A model generated the notes under the pieces. That model had not been told where the DNA came from. It saw nothing but the letters and a program-made list of their open reading frames with translations, and made no database searches. Of a DNA stretch of 64,000 nt, positions 36,098 through 45,573 are shown piece after piece. Position numbers and translations under genes: made by a program. This stretch comes from an uncultured Flavobacteriales bacterium (GTDB lineage: Bacteria > Bacteroidota > Bacteroidia > Flavobacteriales_G > Salibacteraceae): the NCBI GenBank assembly GCA_937899835.1, contig CALCCE010000050.1:1-64000 (forward strand). Reading direction: 5' to 3'. Numbering within the stretch: the stretch's first letter is position 1; each line of letters opens with the position of its first letter.

Positions 36098-36784
36098 CAA
36101 TCTTCTATAAATGCTTGATTCTAATCTAAAGACTGAAAAAAGTATGTAAACGTTGTTTGTGCAATTACGATAGATCAGCAACCGGCTATACTTTGTTTTC
36201 AAGCATATTTGGGTGAGTTCTTTTTCAAGTTCAACAGCAGGGTTTTCTCAACTCAATTGTGTTCAAGCTATTCTGCTGTATGACCGATGTGAGCTTATTT
36301 AGTTACAAAATGGTTACAGATCATGTAAGTATTTGATCCAATTAGGTTAATTGCAAAACGCTTTGCTGCGTTGAGCTTCTTAATTAAACCTACTCTGTTT
36401 TTCTTATTAAGTCTACTGAGGATGAGAAAACGGTAGGATAAAGCAATTAAACGGTATCCTTCGATTGTGTTTAATTATTGATTTGAACTCGAACGCAATC
36501 TGCTTCAGACCCTTGTACTTTTTGTTGGTTTTTAGGGAGTTGTCTGGATTTGAATGATTGAAAAAAATAGCTTGAAGAAAAGTAGAATTGGTGAGGCCTT
36601 TTGATTGCGCTTTGCTTTAGGAAGCGGTTTTAGGATTTTCGATTTTCTGAACTGATTGCTGTAATTTATTTTGATAAATTACTGGATTGTCGAAACAAAA
36701 ATTATTCAAAAGGTTATCCTAAGTATGGAGTAGTTTTGACGTGAATTATGAATGATATTTGAAAATTAAATTCACCTTTTTTTG
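36098..36784. other. AT-rich 687-bp gap between divergent genes
   Basis: No gene was recognised here. It contains a perfect 9-bp-arm inverted repeat (GTAATTTAT 36661-36669, ATAAATTAC 36674-36682) and the promoter box of the following lipoprotein gene (36731-36738). Confidence 0.5.
36731..36738 (+). promoter_or_regulatory. -7 box of the GldM-like lipoprotein gene
   Basis: TAGTTTTG matches TAnnTTTG and lies 46 nt before ATG 36785, about 50 bp after the 9-bp-arm inverted repeat. No clear -33 element was found. Confidence 0.45.
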
Positions 36785-37462
36785 ATGAAAAATCGAATTT
36801 TGAGCTGTGTTTTGTTAGTTGTTACGCTGTTCCTGTTTGGAGGGTGTTTAGAGAATAATACCCAATTTGAGAAGAAAGGGAAAATTCTTGATCACTACTA
36901 TTATAGAAATCAACAGAATTTATTGAGGATGCAGAATGATGACTTTGAAATTGAATTGTTGCCTTTATTTTCTGGGAATAATGCCAAGACTAACCAGCTG
37001 AAAAAAATCAGAAACTTAACTTCTCATACAGTTGATTATTTGGCTTCCTTTCAATCAAAAGTTGTTGAGTATGTTGAGGGAGGGAGTCAAGAGGACTGGT
37101 TGAAAATAAATGGGTTAGATAATTACCTCAAGCCAACTGAATTTCTGTTCGGTGACGACCCAGCTTCTCCAAAGGAAGGTAAATGGACTGCGTTAGGATT
37201 AGAATTACACCTCAAAAATTTCAAAGAGAACATGTTGGCACTTTTGGAGTCAAAACACCGTTCCTTTTTCTATTGTCCGATAGACCCGCAAGATTTCACT
37301 TATGATGAAGACGGGGTACAAATGATTGAAAGTTGGGAGAGTGTCCTATTCTACAACCAACCTCTTTCGAATGTGTTGGTGCGGCTTTCCATGCTTCAAT
37401 ATCATGTATTACAGACGGAGCAAATTGTCTTGCTTGAGCTGAAAAGGATAGAGAGTTATTAG
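36785..37462 (+). CDS. Small lipoprotein resembling the GldM N-terminal region
   Basis: The 225-aa protein has a signal segment with lipobox Cys21 (LFLFGGC). The body has two long alpha-helical stretches (DHYYYRNQQNLLRMQNDDFE, then NLTSHTVDYLASFQSKVVEY) and a later block SWESVLFYNQPLSNVLVRL followed by SMLQYHVLQTEQIVLLEL. The W-E-x3-F-x3-P-L-x2-V-L-x2-L-x3-Q-x2-V-x3-E spacing recalls the N-terminal domain of the T9SS/gliding motor protein GldM. The beta-rich GldM periplasmic domains and the TM anchor are absent; a lipid anchor replaces them. It was not found in a gld operon. The relationship is inferred from motif memory. Confidence 0.5.
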   Translation: MKNRILSCVLLVVTLFLFGGCLENNTQFEKKGKILDHYYYRNQQNLLRMQNDDFEIELLPLFSGNNAKTNQLKKIRNLTSHTVDYLASFQSKVVEYVEGGSQEDWLKINGLDNYLKPTEFLFGDDPASPKEGKWTALGLELHLKNFKENMLALLESKHRSFFYCPIDPQDFTYDEDGVQMIESWESVLFYNQPLSNVLVRLSMLQYHVLQTEQIVLLELKRIESY

Positions 37463-37557
37463 GAAAATGAAAGCTTTGGACAATTTGTATCAAGAAACAC
37501 GGCCTATAGTGGAGGTCTGTTCAATGGTAACAGGAGAGAGAGTCGCCAGTGTGAAAC

Positions 37558-38364
37558 TCAGCTGCCTCCCTGGTACTCCTTTTTTTTGTACCAGCCTGCT
37601 TCAGCCTTATACCAGCCACTATTTCCTTTCTTGTAAAAGAGTACTTTTATTAAAGCGCCCTTTGGGTTGTAGTAGTACCATTTTCCTTTTCTTTTCCATT
37701 GATCCTTTTGGATTTTTCCTTTCGTTTTAATAGATCCATTAGGGTAATTTTCGAGATAGGAATTCTTTCTGTCATCTCTTTGCGTTTGAATATTGCCATT
37801 ATCAAAGTAGGTGTATTCAATTTGCCTTTCTTCGTCATAAAAGGATATTAATTGACCATTGGGATAATAGGATCGAAGCATTTTTTGACCACTGGGTGAT
37901 TCTATAAAGGAGGATCGGAGGGTTCCGGTTTCATAGAAACATTCACTTTTTATTATGGTACCAAAGCTCCAACTGTTGATGCATTCCGCTTGTCCAGACT
38001 CGTACCAATAAAATTCATTTCCGTGTCTGTCCCCATTTTGATATTTTGCATGGTACCGTTGGTTCATGTTTTCATCCATAATGGATAGTTCACCGTCTGG
38101 TTTGTTGGGTAAAGTGATGATCCGCTTTACAAAGCAAGCTTCTCCCACGTTCAAACTATCAAAGTTGTGGAGTTGTATCTGTGAACTATCAGATGCTGTC
38201 TTGTTTATTTTGAAATCGACAAGTTTATACTTTGCCGGAATGTTGCTGGCAATGAACGCTGCAATTGAATTGGAGGAGTCGGCCAATTGCAGCGTGTCAT
38301 GACTTTGGGCTTTCACCACTTGCAAGGATAAAAGGACGATCAGAGAAAGGATACCTGGTTTCAT
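37558..38364 (-). CDS. Secreted YwqK/MORN-like repeat protein
   Basis: A 268-aa protein with a signal peptide (MKPGILSLIVLLSLQVVKAQ) and, from about residue 115, repeats centred on Y-x-N-G or Y-E-S-G-Q (FYWYESGQAEC, RSYYPNGQLISFYDEE, YTYFDNGNIQTQR, YPNGSIKTKG, KWYYYNPKGALIKVLFY). These match the variant MORN repeats of proteins often labelled YwqK family antitoxin in Bacteroidota, although no toxin is adjacent. The function is unknown. ATG 38364 is used because it begins the signal peptide. AT-rich like its neighbours; convergent with the GldM-like gene. Confidence 0.7.
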   Translation of the reverse strand: MKPGILSLIVLLSLQVVKAQSHDTLQLADSSNSIAAFIASNIPAKYKLVDFKINKTASDSSQIQLHNFDSLNVGEACFVKRIITLPNKPDGELSIMDENMNQRYHAKYQNGDRHGNEFYWYESGQAECINSWSFGTIIKSECFYETGTLRSSFIESPSGQKMLRSYYPNGQLISFYDEERQIEYTYFDNGNIQTQRDDRKNSYLENYPNGSIKTKGKIQKDQWKRKGKWYYYNPKGALIKVLFYKKGNSGWYKAEAGWYKKKEYQGGS

Positions 38365-38894
38365 ATTGTTCGATTTGAAGGTTGATACCTCACCTTGGAA
38401 AAGGTAACCTCGCGAAATAGTCGTAGCGGATGGTATCCAATGCCTACTGCGAAAATGCTGTTCCCATCTGTTTTCGAAGACCTTGCAAGTGCCTCTCGTC
38501 AAACTCTTAAAAGTGGAAAGCTTCAAAGGATTTTTAGGAGTGAGGCCTTCCCGCCGATGGTGAGATCAGGAATCTTGAATCGGATATCCAATAATAGTGA
38601 TGCTTAGCTATTTTTTGGTGGCTACTAAAGCAAGGTAGCTTTAATAGATTGGAAAGGGTTGCAGCATTTCGGGTAGAACTCCAACCGAAATGCTGTCCAT
38701 CTACTAAAATTTGGGTCTGAAAAGGTCACTGTCTCGCCAAAGTCAATCCTGTGGCTTAATGCTCTTCCGGTAATCGGAATGACTCCACATTTATTCCATA
38801 AATCGGAAAGTGGGGATTCCTGTGAAAATGTTTATCTATTTGTTTTTCAGCTGTTTATATTTTTTGGACCACTATTTAATAGTAGTGGGGGCAA
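38365..38894. other. 530-bp intergenic region with a perfect 11-bp hairpin
   Basis: Nothing coding was recognised. A perfect inverted repeat (CAGCATTTCGG 38662-38672, CCGAAATGCTG 38685-38695, 12-nt loop) lies about 200 bp before the start of the 2155-aa gene. There is no T run on either side, so it is not a standard terminator. A weak promoter-like pair TTTG (38839-38842) and TATTTTTT (38858-38865) lies just upstream of the gene. Confidence 0.4.
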
Positions 38895-41800
38895 ATGAAC
38901 AAACCTATGAGACCATATCTACTCCTGCTAACCGTAATGCTTTCTTTGGGAAGCATTTTTAAGGCTAATGCTGCTGCCACCATTTCGTCCACCGTAACCA
39001 GTGAAATGGAGGTTTGCCTAAACAGCGAAAGTTTTGAACTGGTGATCGTCAACGACTCTACCGCAACCTTGACCAATGTGTCGGTAGTGGTCGCGCTACC
39101 TTCAGGAATTCGATATGTCTATGGTTCTTTGTTTGAGACAACATATAGTAAGGTGCAAGAACAAAATGTGGTGAAGAACAACAATTTGATTTTTAGTTCA
39201 GGAAATATACCCGCGGGCGACAGCATCAAATTTTCGATAGCAGTAGCGGCCTTTCAGGATGCCATCACCTTTCAGGATGCAGGAAACATTTTTCGCAATA
39301 CCGTTACCATCCATTACGATGGAGGCTCCGAAACGCACGTGAGTGATGCGTATAACATCTTGTATCCTGCGCTCACCATTCTTTCCGTCTCTCCCAATGC
39401 CGCGACCATCTTGAGTGGTAACTCCCTCACGCGCAATGTAACCGTTATTAATGGCGGAAACGGCAAGGCCAGCACCGTGTACCTCACTGACGTGAGAAAT
39501 GCTTCTACCTTAACATTGGATGCCACGTCTCTTGGAACGATCAGTGGAGACACTATTGTGCTCAGTGGAAGTGATTTCAACGGTGTTGGAAACAGTGACA
39601 ATTACCTTGATCAGAACGAGTCTTTTACGTTAACTCAAACCTTGTCGGGGACAAGTTGTGTTGACGTTACGGTGACTTCTGCCATTAATGCTCACTGGGG
39701 TTGTGATGGTGACCTTTTGAGTACTTCCACCAGCTACGGCAACGTTAGTATCGATTTCCAAAGCCCCAAACTTGCTCTCTCCGGTACTGAAGTCCTGGAG
39801 GATTGTTTTGGTTCGGGTGCGCCCTCCAACCAAACGATGCGCATCGTCAACAAAGGAACTGGTGTGGCATCCAACATTGATGTTTCGATTTTTAAGTCCA
39901 CCGGAGGCACTTACAACCAAACTATTTTTTCCCGATTTGATCCTGCTTCTCTCCAATACAAAGTAGGGCAGAGTGGTGCCTTTACCACCGTTACCGGGAT
40001 GACGAGTACCGCCACGCAGAACACCGGAGATTATAGCTGTTTGGGGACAAACCCGGTGGGAAAAATGGATTTTACGCTGGTGAACATCCAACCGGGCGAC
40101 ACCATTTACGTGGCCTGGGACATGTACTCCTGTTGCGTGCAAACCTGCAACAACGAGGCGGTGAAAGGCTGGCGCGCTGAACTGAGTTATTCTGATGTAT
40201 GTGCTACCACTCTCTACACCGCCTCGCTTAACGGGCAAAGCAGGAACAACCACTTGATTTCTTTTACCACCGAAACGCCCACCGACATCATCGACGGAGA
40301 GGATGAAGACTTCACTTTTATCGTATCGAGTTTTGAAAACGACCTGCCTGCAGGAGACGGAGCCAGCTACAAAGTGACCTTTACGCTGGAACTGGGATTG
40401 GTGTACGAAAACCTAAAGTTTCATTCCAACGGCGTTCAATGGACGCCTCAATCCATCAATTATTCCAGCAACGTGGTGACGGCTTTCTTTCCGGCAGCGG
40501 CTCCTTTTACGGTGCCTAAAAGTGAAATGGAACTGACCCTTTCTGGCAGTTGTGGCAGTCCGGGCTGGAAAACCATTGAGATGGACCTGGCCTACCTTCC
40601 AGATACTTCTTGCACTACAGGTTGTGAAATTCCGATGGAGTGTGACCTGGAGGTGGAGACGTATTTACATTGCCCGGCCGTGGGTTGCGCAGGCCCGAAC
40701 GTACTCGCTTTTTCGGTGCTGCGCACCAATTTTGGATTGCCCGACAACAACCTGGATGGCATGGCCGACGGTAGTGGAGCGCTTAATCTATCCGAAATAA
40801 AGCGCAACCGTGCCATGGTAGGAGATACCATTGAAACGGTGGTGACCTCGTTTGTGAAGTCTTCAGGAACTACCTGGAACTATGGGGCCTTTACTTCCTC
40901 GATCGACTATGGCAGTGTATTGAGCTTTGTGAATGCCACGTTGACCATTTACGATTCCAGTGCAGCTACCCACTTCATCGTTACCAACCTTACTCCCACC
41001 ACATCCATATCCAATCATCAGCAAGATTTTAGTTTTGATCTTGCCACCGCGAACCTCAGCGCTTTAAATCCGGCTCTTTCCGGCTATTCCTACGCTGGTG
41101 GCGACTCCATCGAACTTCGGATCAACTACCGGGTGAGCGACAATGTGAATGGATTGCTTCAGGAAACCACTTTTCTGAATGAGTTTTACCTGAGTGCAGT
41201 GGCCAATCCAAGCAATGGCCAAAAGGAATATTGCAATTTTAAAAACGGCCGCATTACCCTCATTGGCTACGATTGGAGAAACAATTCCCAAAACAGCCTT
41301 ACGGTAACGTCCTGTACCAAAGTGGTGAACCAATATTGGGGAATGTCCATTGGCGATCTTTCTTCCAACTACGGAGGGGGCAACCTGTTCCCCTACGAAT
41401 ACCGCTATTGGGGACAAATCAAGGAGGCCTGGTTGGTGTTGCCGCCCAATTATTCGCACGTCAACACAATTTTAAAACACTGGGGTACTAAGAAAACCAA
41501 TTCCACGAACAGCCAAACGGTGAACAACGTTTCTCCTGACCAGGTCACCGGGGACACCCTTTATTACAACATGGCCCAATACTATTCATCGGGCCAGTTC
41601 AAGAAGAGTGACGATGGGTTTCACGGTAGAATTCAGGTAGAAATTGCGCCCAATTGCGATGTGCCAGAGAATCAATACGAAGACATGGTTTGGATTTTCA
41701 ATTACGAAAAGTCGGATGCCATTGATGGAGCAGAATCGGGTCAGGTGTTGGCCTCGTCCAACGACCGGATTCGCTACAAGCGCTCTGCGTTGCAACCCAT

Positions 41801-44800
41801 TTCAGCCAATCCTACTCAAGATGCGAATACCCGTAAGGTGGTTTGGGATTATAAATTGAAAAATACTTCGAGTTCGGGTGCCGACAATGCGTGGATCCAT
41901 TTTATTCCGCCGAGCAATTTCACGATTGATTCGGTGGTGAATGATGCTACGGGAGCTTTGCTCACACTGCAAAACGACATTTATCGGGTGGGTGAAATCA
42001 AGGCCAATGCTTCTGCTGATCTGAGCATTCACGGCACTTTCAGCAGCTGCGATACGGTGCGTGTGCTTACTTACACCGGCTACGAGTGCACAGGCTATCC
42101 CACTGATTTCGCCAGCTTTGCCTGCCCTTATGAGAATTATTCGCTCTACGTAGAGCCGAAGCCTTCGGCCTACCAAACCCGAATTTCCACGGAATTGGGT
42201 GCTGACCCCTGCAACGCGGAGTTGGAGTTGGAAATTGACATCACCAGCGTGAAGTTGGCACACATGTTTGACATGACGATCGACTACATCACGCCTGACA
42301 CGCAAAAGATCAGCGTAAAGCCCAATACCTCGGAGTTTCTTTACAACATTTCTAATGCGTACACCAGCATAGCCGATCCCGCATACGACAACGGGTCGAA
42401 AACCTACTCCTTCGACATCAACGATTACAACAGCGCTTTCGCGCTGGACGGTATTCCTGGTGTGCTGGACATCAACAATAACCGCTACAAACTCAGCACC
42501 ACCTTAAAGCTTGGAGATCAATTCCAAAACGGAGATTTCTTGCAGGTGCAAATCAATGGTGCCAACGCTTGTAATGTGCCACTGCAAACCATCAACCTGG
42601 CCATTGATCCCAACATGAGTTTTGAGAAAGACAACACTGCAGGACTGCATTTGGACAACATCGACAGTTGGAGTGCCTCTTGGGGCGACTATACCGGTGA
42701 TGGATACGACGACCTGTTCGTTCCTTCCAAAGATGTAAATGCTCAAAACCTGCTCTATCAAAACAATCAGGACGGTACGTTTACCAAAATTACTTCTGGT
42801 CCTGTGGTAGAAGATTTAGGAGCCGCAGTGGCCGGCACCTGGGGGGATTACGACAACGATGGTGATGTGGACCTATTTGTGACTTATCAGGCCAACGCCC
42901 CCAACCGGCTCTACCGAAACAACGGTGACAGCACGTTTACCCGTGTAGCTAATTCAGTCCTCAGTCAGGGAGGCATTTACGGTCATTCGGCGGCTTGGGC
43001 AGATTACAACAAAGATGGAAACCTCGATTTGATGGTGGCGAACTACCACGTTACCCACTTCAACCACCTCTATTACGGGGATGGCAACGGAGGGTTTACC
43101 AAAGACCAAAACAGTGTGATTGCCCAATCGGCTACATCAGCGGTTGGGGTAGCCTGGGGCGACTACGACAACGATGGGGATGCTGATCTTTTTCTGGCCA
43201 ATACCAATGGGGAAAACAACCAGTTGTTTCGCAATGATGCCGGACTGTTCGTAGAAATCACCAGCGGCAATGTGGTGAACGATGGCGGAAACTCGGTAGG
43301 GGGCACCTGGGGCGATTACGACAGCGATGGTGACCTGGACCTGTTTGTGACCAATGCCAGCATGTTGGAACCCAACTTTCTTTACAACAACAATGGAGAT
43401 GGCACTTTCACTAAGGTGACTTCAGGTGCCATAGTGACCGACATTTCAAACGCTCATGGAGCTTCCTGGATCGACTACGACAACGATGGCGATTTGGATT
43501 TGACAGTGGCCAACGATCAATTCAACAATTTTCTCTACTCCAACAATGGAGACGGCACCTTTACCAAGCTTACCAATGCCATTACTGAGGAAACTGGTAA
43601 CTCTTTTGGCGTGTCGTGGTCCGACTTTGACAACGATGGCGATTACGACCTTTATGTGGCCAATCGTGGCAACAGCAAAAACGACTTTTTCATCAACGAG
43701 AAAGGCTCTTGCACGAACCACATTGTAGTAGACCTTGAAGGATGCATCTCGAACCGGGATGGTATCGGTGCCAGAATTGGGGTGAAAGTCACCATCAATG
43801 GTGCTTCAGTTTGGCAGTATAAGCATGTGTCTACTCAAACTTCGGGCATGGCCGGGCAGAACTCGAACAAGATACTGTTTGGCTTGAACGATGCTACTGC
43901 GATTGATAGCCTGGTGGTAGAATGGCCATCGGGAGTGGTTTCTTACCTCAATGGAGCGGCTGTCAACCAAATTCATAAAATCAATGAAGACTGCGCTTCG
44001 AAAGTTTGTGGAATGGTGTTCAACGATCAAAATGGAAACGGGGTGCAAGACTTGGGAGAGAAGGGAATTCCCAATGCGAGTCTTACGGTAAGTCCTGGCG
44101 GGTTTAAGGTATACACGGACGACAACGGTTACTACCAACTGTACATTGGTGACGGCTCCTATACCATTGCCTTGGATACCAACTCCAAATGGACACAAAC
44201 CTTGCCCGTGGCTAATGGCGGTTACACCTTGGTGGTGGACAAGGCTACGGCTACCGAATACTGTGGCAACGACTTTGGCCGGAATGCGGTTTGCAGCGAT
44301 CCTGATTTGAGCTTGAGCCTTGGAACCACTGCTTTCCGCAGGGGTTTGACCAACATGCTCAATGTGGTGGTGACCAACGAGGGCGCTTACGATGCCACCG
44401 AGACCATTCAGGTAGACCTGACGATGACCGACAACGTGTACATCCTCGATACAGACTGGACCCAAGGGATTGCACCGAGTGGCTATCGTGCTTATAGTCT
44501 GACTTTTTCAGGGCTGGACCAATTGAGCGATACGATTTTTGAATTGACGGATTCTGTGGCCTTGAGTGCCGGATTGGATGATTTGGTTACGGTGGAAGCG
44601 GAAATCAGCTATGCGAGCAGCGAATGCGATACCACCAACAACACGTATTCCATGACCGACATCGTGGTGGGCTCTATTGACCCGAACGACAAAATGGTGA
44701 TGGTGCAAGACCTGGGTAAATCCGAAGTAGCTCACCGGAACGAGGTGTTGATCTATAAGATTCGGTTTCAAAACGTAGGCACCTATGCGGCCCGCATTGT

Positions 44801-45362
44801 GCGCATTGTGGACGAGCTTTCGCCCGATCTCGATTGGAGTACTTTCCAAATGGAGAGTTCTTCTCACCCTTTCACCGTGTCGGTGGTAGATGGCGTAGTA
44901 GAATGGGTAAACCGCAACATCGAGTTGCCCGATTCTGCCTCGAACCCGGAAGGCAGCCAAGGATATGTCACTTTCTCCATCCTGCCGAAGAAAGATCTGA
45001 AACTGTACACTTTGATCGAAAACGAAGCAAAAATTCAGTTCGATTACAACGACTTTATCGTTACGAACAACACCCAGATCTACGTGAAGCCGATTGACTA
45101 CGAACCAGTAGTACCGGTGGTGACGCTTTATCCGAATCCAACCAGCGATCAGGTTCATGTGCATTTGGTGGACATCGACCGCCAACTGATTGAAATGGAC
45201 CGCATTGAAATACTGGACATCAACGGAAATACGCGGCAGGAACACCGCGGAGAACCCGTATTCAAAAAGCGGTTGGAAGTGGGTTTCTTGCCCAGCGGAG
45301 TGTATATCGTTCGCGCCTGGAATGGCGAAGCAAGCTACGCTACTAAACTGGTGATCTTATGA
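38895..45362 (+). CDS. Giant FG-GAP/ASPIC surface protein with T9SS signal
   Basis: A 2155-aa secreted protein. In order: signal peptide (to about residue 27, ANA|A), a long DUF11/CARDB-like beta-repeat region (30-1250), seven FG-GAP/VCBS-like repeats with Ca2+-binding D-x-D-x-D-G-x-x-D loops (WGDYDNDGDVDLFV and similar, about 1255-1590), an ASPIC/UnbV domain (about 1610-1700, DGIGARIGVKV ... VVEWPSG), an SdrD B-like module (GMVFNDQNGNGVQDLGE), a CARDB-like module, a DUF7619-like repeat (GSIDPNDKMVM to YVKPID) and a T9SS type A domain (LYPNPTSDQVHVH). It is probably an outer-surface adhesin or propeller scaffold. Followed by a clear terminator. Confidence 0.85.
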   Translation: MNKPMRPYLLLLTVMLSLGSIFKANAAATISSTVTSEMEVCLNSESFELVIVNDSTATLTNVSVVVALPSGIRYVYGSLFETTYSKVQEQNVVKNNNLIFSSGNIPAGDSIKFSIAVAAFQDAITFQDAGNIFRNTVTIHYDGGSETHVSDAYNILYPALTILSVSPNAATILSGNSLTRNVTVINGGNGKASTVYLTDVRNASTLTLDATSLGTISGDTIVLSGSDFNGVGNSDNYLDQNESFTLTQTLSGTSCVDVTVTSAINAHWGCDGDLLSTSTSYGNVSIDFQSPKLALSGTEVLEDCFGSGAPSNQTMRIVNKGTGVASNIDVSIFKSTGGTYNQTIFSRFDPASLQYKVGQSGAFTTVTGMTSTATQNTGDYSCLGTNPVGKMDFTLVNIQPGDTIYVAWDMYSCCVQTCNNEAVKGWRAELSYSDVCATTLYTASLNGQSRNNHLISFTTETPTDIIDGEDEDFTFIVSSFENDLPAGDGASYKVTFTLELGLVYENLKFHSNGVQWTPQSINYSSNVVTAFFPAAAPFTVPKSEMELTLSGSCGSPGWKTIEMDLAYLPDTSCTTGCEIPMECDLEVETYLHCPAVGCAGPNVLAFSVLRTNFGLPDNNLDGMADGSGALNLSEIKRNRAMVGDTIETVVTSFVKSSGTTWNYGAFTSSIDYGSVLSFVNATLTIYDSSAATHFIVTNLTPTTSISNHQQDFSFDLATANLSALNPALSGYSYAGGDSIELRINYRVSDNVNGLLQETTFLNEFYLSAVANPSNGQKEYCNFKNGRITLIGYDWRNNSQNSLTVTSCTKVVNQYWGMSIGDLSSNYGGGNLFPYEYRYWGQIKEAWLVLPPNYSHVNTILKHWGTKKTNSTNSQTVNNVSPDQVTGDTLYYNMAQYYSSGQFKKSDDGFHGRIQVEIAPNCDVPENQYEDMVWIFNYEKSDAIDGAESGQVLASSNDRIRYKRSALQPISANPTQDANTRKVVWDYKLKNTSSSGADNAWIHFIPPSNFTIDSVVNDATGALLTLQNDIYRVGEIKANASADLSIHGTFSSCDTVRVLTYTGYECTGYPTDFASFACPYENYSLYVEPKPSAYQTRISTELGADPCNAELELEIDITSVKLAHMFDMTIDYITPDTQKISVKPNTSEFLYNISNAYTSIADPAYDNGSKTYSFDINDYNSAFALDGIPGVLDINNNRYKLSTTLKLGDQFQNGDFLQVQINGANACNVPLQTINLAIDPNMSFEKDNTAGLHLDNIDSWSASWGDYTGDGYDDLFVPSKDVNAQNLLYQNNQDGTFTKITSGPVVEDLGAAVAGTWGDYDNDGDVDLFVTYQANAPNRLYRNNGDSTFTRVANSVLSQGGIYGHSAAWADYNKDGNLDLMVANYHVTHFNHLYYGDGNGGFTKDQNSVIAQSATSAVGVAWGDYDNDGDADLFLANTNGENNQLFRNDAGLFVEITSGNVVNDGGNSVGGTWGDYDSDGDLDLFVTNASMLEPNFLYNNNGDGTFTKVTSGAIVTDISNAHGASWIDYDNDGDLDLTVANDQFNNFLYSNNGDGTFTKLTNAITEETGNSFGVSWSDFDNDGDYDLYVANRGNSKNDFFINEKGSCTNHIVVDLEGCISNRDGIGARIGVKVTINGASVWQYKHVSTQTSGMAGQNSNKILFGLNDATAIDSLVVEWPSGVVSYLNGAAVNQIHKINEDCASKVCGMVFNDQNGNGVQDLGEKGIPNASLTVSPGGFKVYTDDNGYYQLYIGDGSYTIALDTNSKWTQTLPVANGGYTLVVDKATATEYCGNDFGRNAVCSDPDLSLSLGTTAFRRGLTNMLNVVVTNEGAYDATETIQVDLTMTDNVYILDTDWTQGIAPSGYRAYSLTFSGLDQLSDTIFELTDSVALSAGLDDLVTVEAEISYASSECDTTNNTYSMTDIVVGSIDPNDKMVMVQDLGKSEVAHRNEVLIYKIRFQNVGTYAARIVRIVDELSPDLDWSTFQMESSSHPFTVSVVDGVVEWVNRNIELPDSASNPEGSQGYVTFSILPKKDLKLYTLIENEAKIQFDYNDFIVTNNTQIYVKPIDYEPVVPVVTLYPNPTSDQVHVHLVDIDRQLIEMDRIEILDINGNTRQEHRGEPVFKKRLEVGFLPSGVYIVRAWNGEASYATKLVIL

Positions 45363-45394
45363 GGTAAACCAAGGTAAAGGTTAAGCGATGACAG

Positions 45395-45434
45395 GGCTCG
45401 GTTCACATAGGTTAGGTGTGGGCCGGGCCTTTTT
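45395..45434 (+). terminator. Terminator after the giant surface protein gene
   Basis: A 13-bp stem with three G-T pairs (45395-45407 with 45417-45429) is followed by five T (45430-45434). Its right arm and T run also match, as an inverted repeat, a segment at 45506-45524, so two mutually exclusive folds are possible. Confidence 0.8.
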
Positions 45435-45573
45435 GTTGGGGTACAACGCTAAAATTGACTTTTACAGAGAAAGAGGGTTGGCATATTCATTCCATGCTCC
45501 AGAAGAACAAAGAGGCCCGGCCCATTCTTCCGAATTTGGCAAAGTTTAGAGGTCTTTTTAATTTCCGGTGCTG

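Noticed and set aside
37467-37730. 87-codon plus-strand frame after the GldM-like gene
   Set aside because: Overlaps the 3' end of the YwqK-like gene on the other strand and shows no family features.
42661-43720. Regular DNA repeats as a possible CRISPR-like or satellite array
   Set aside because: They encode the seven FG-GAP/VCBS-like loops in frame, with diverged DNA and no spacer structure.
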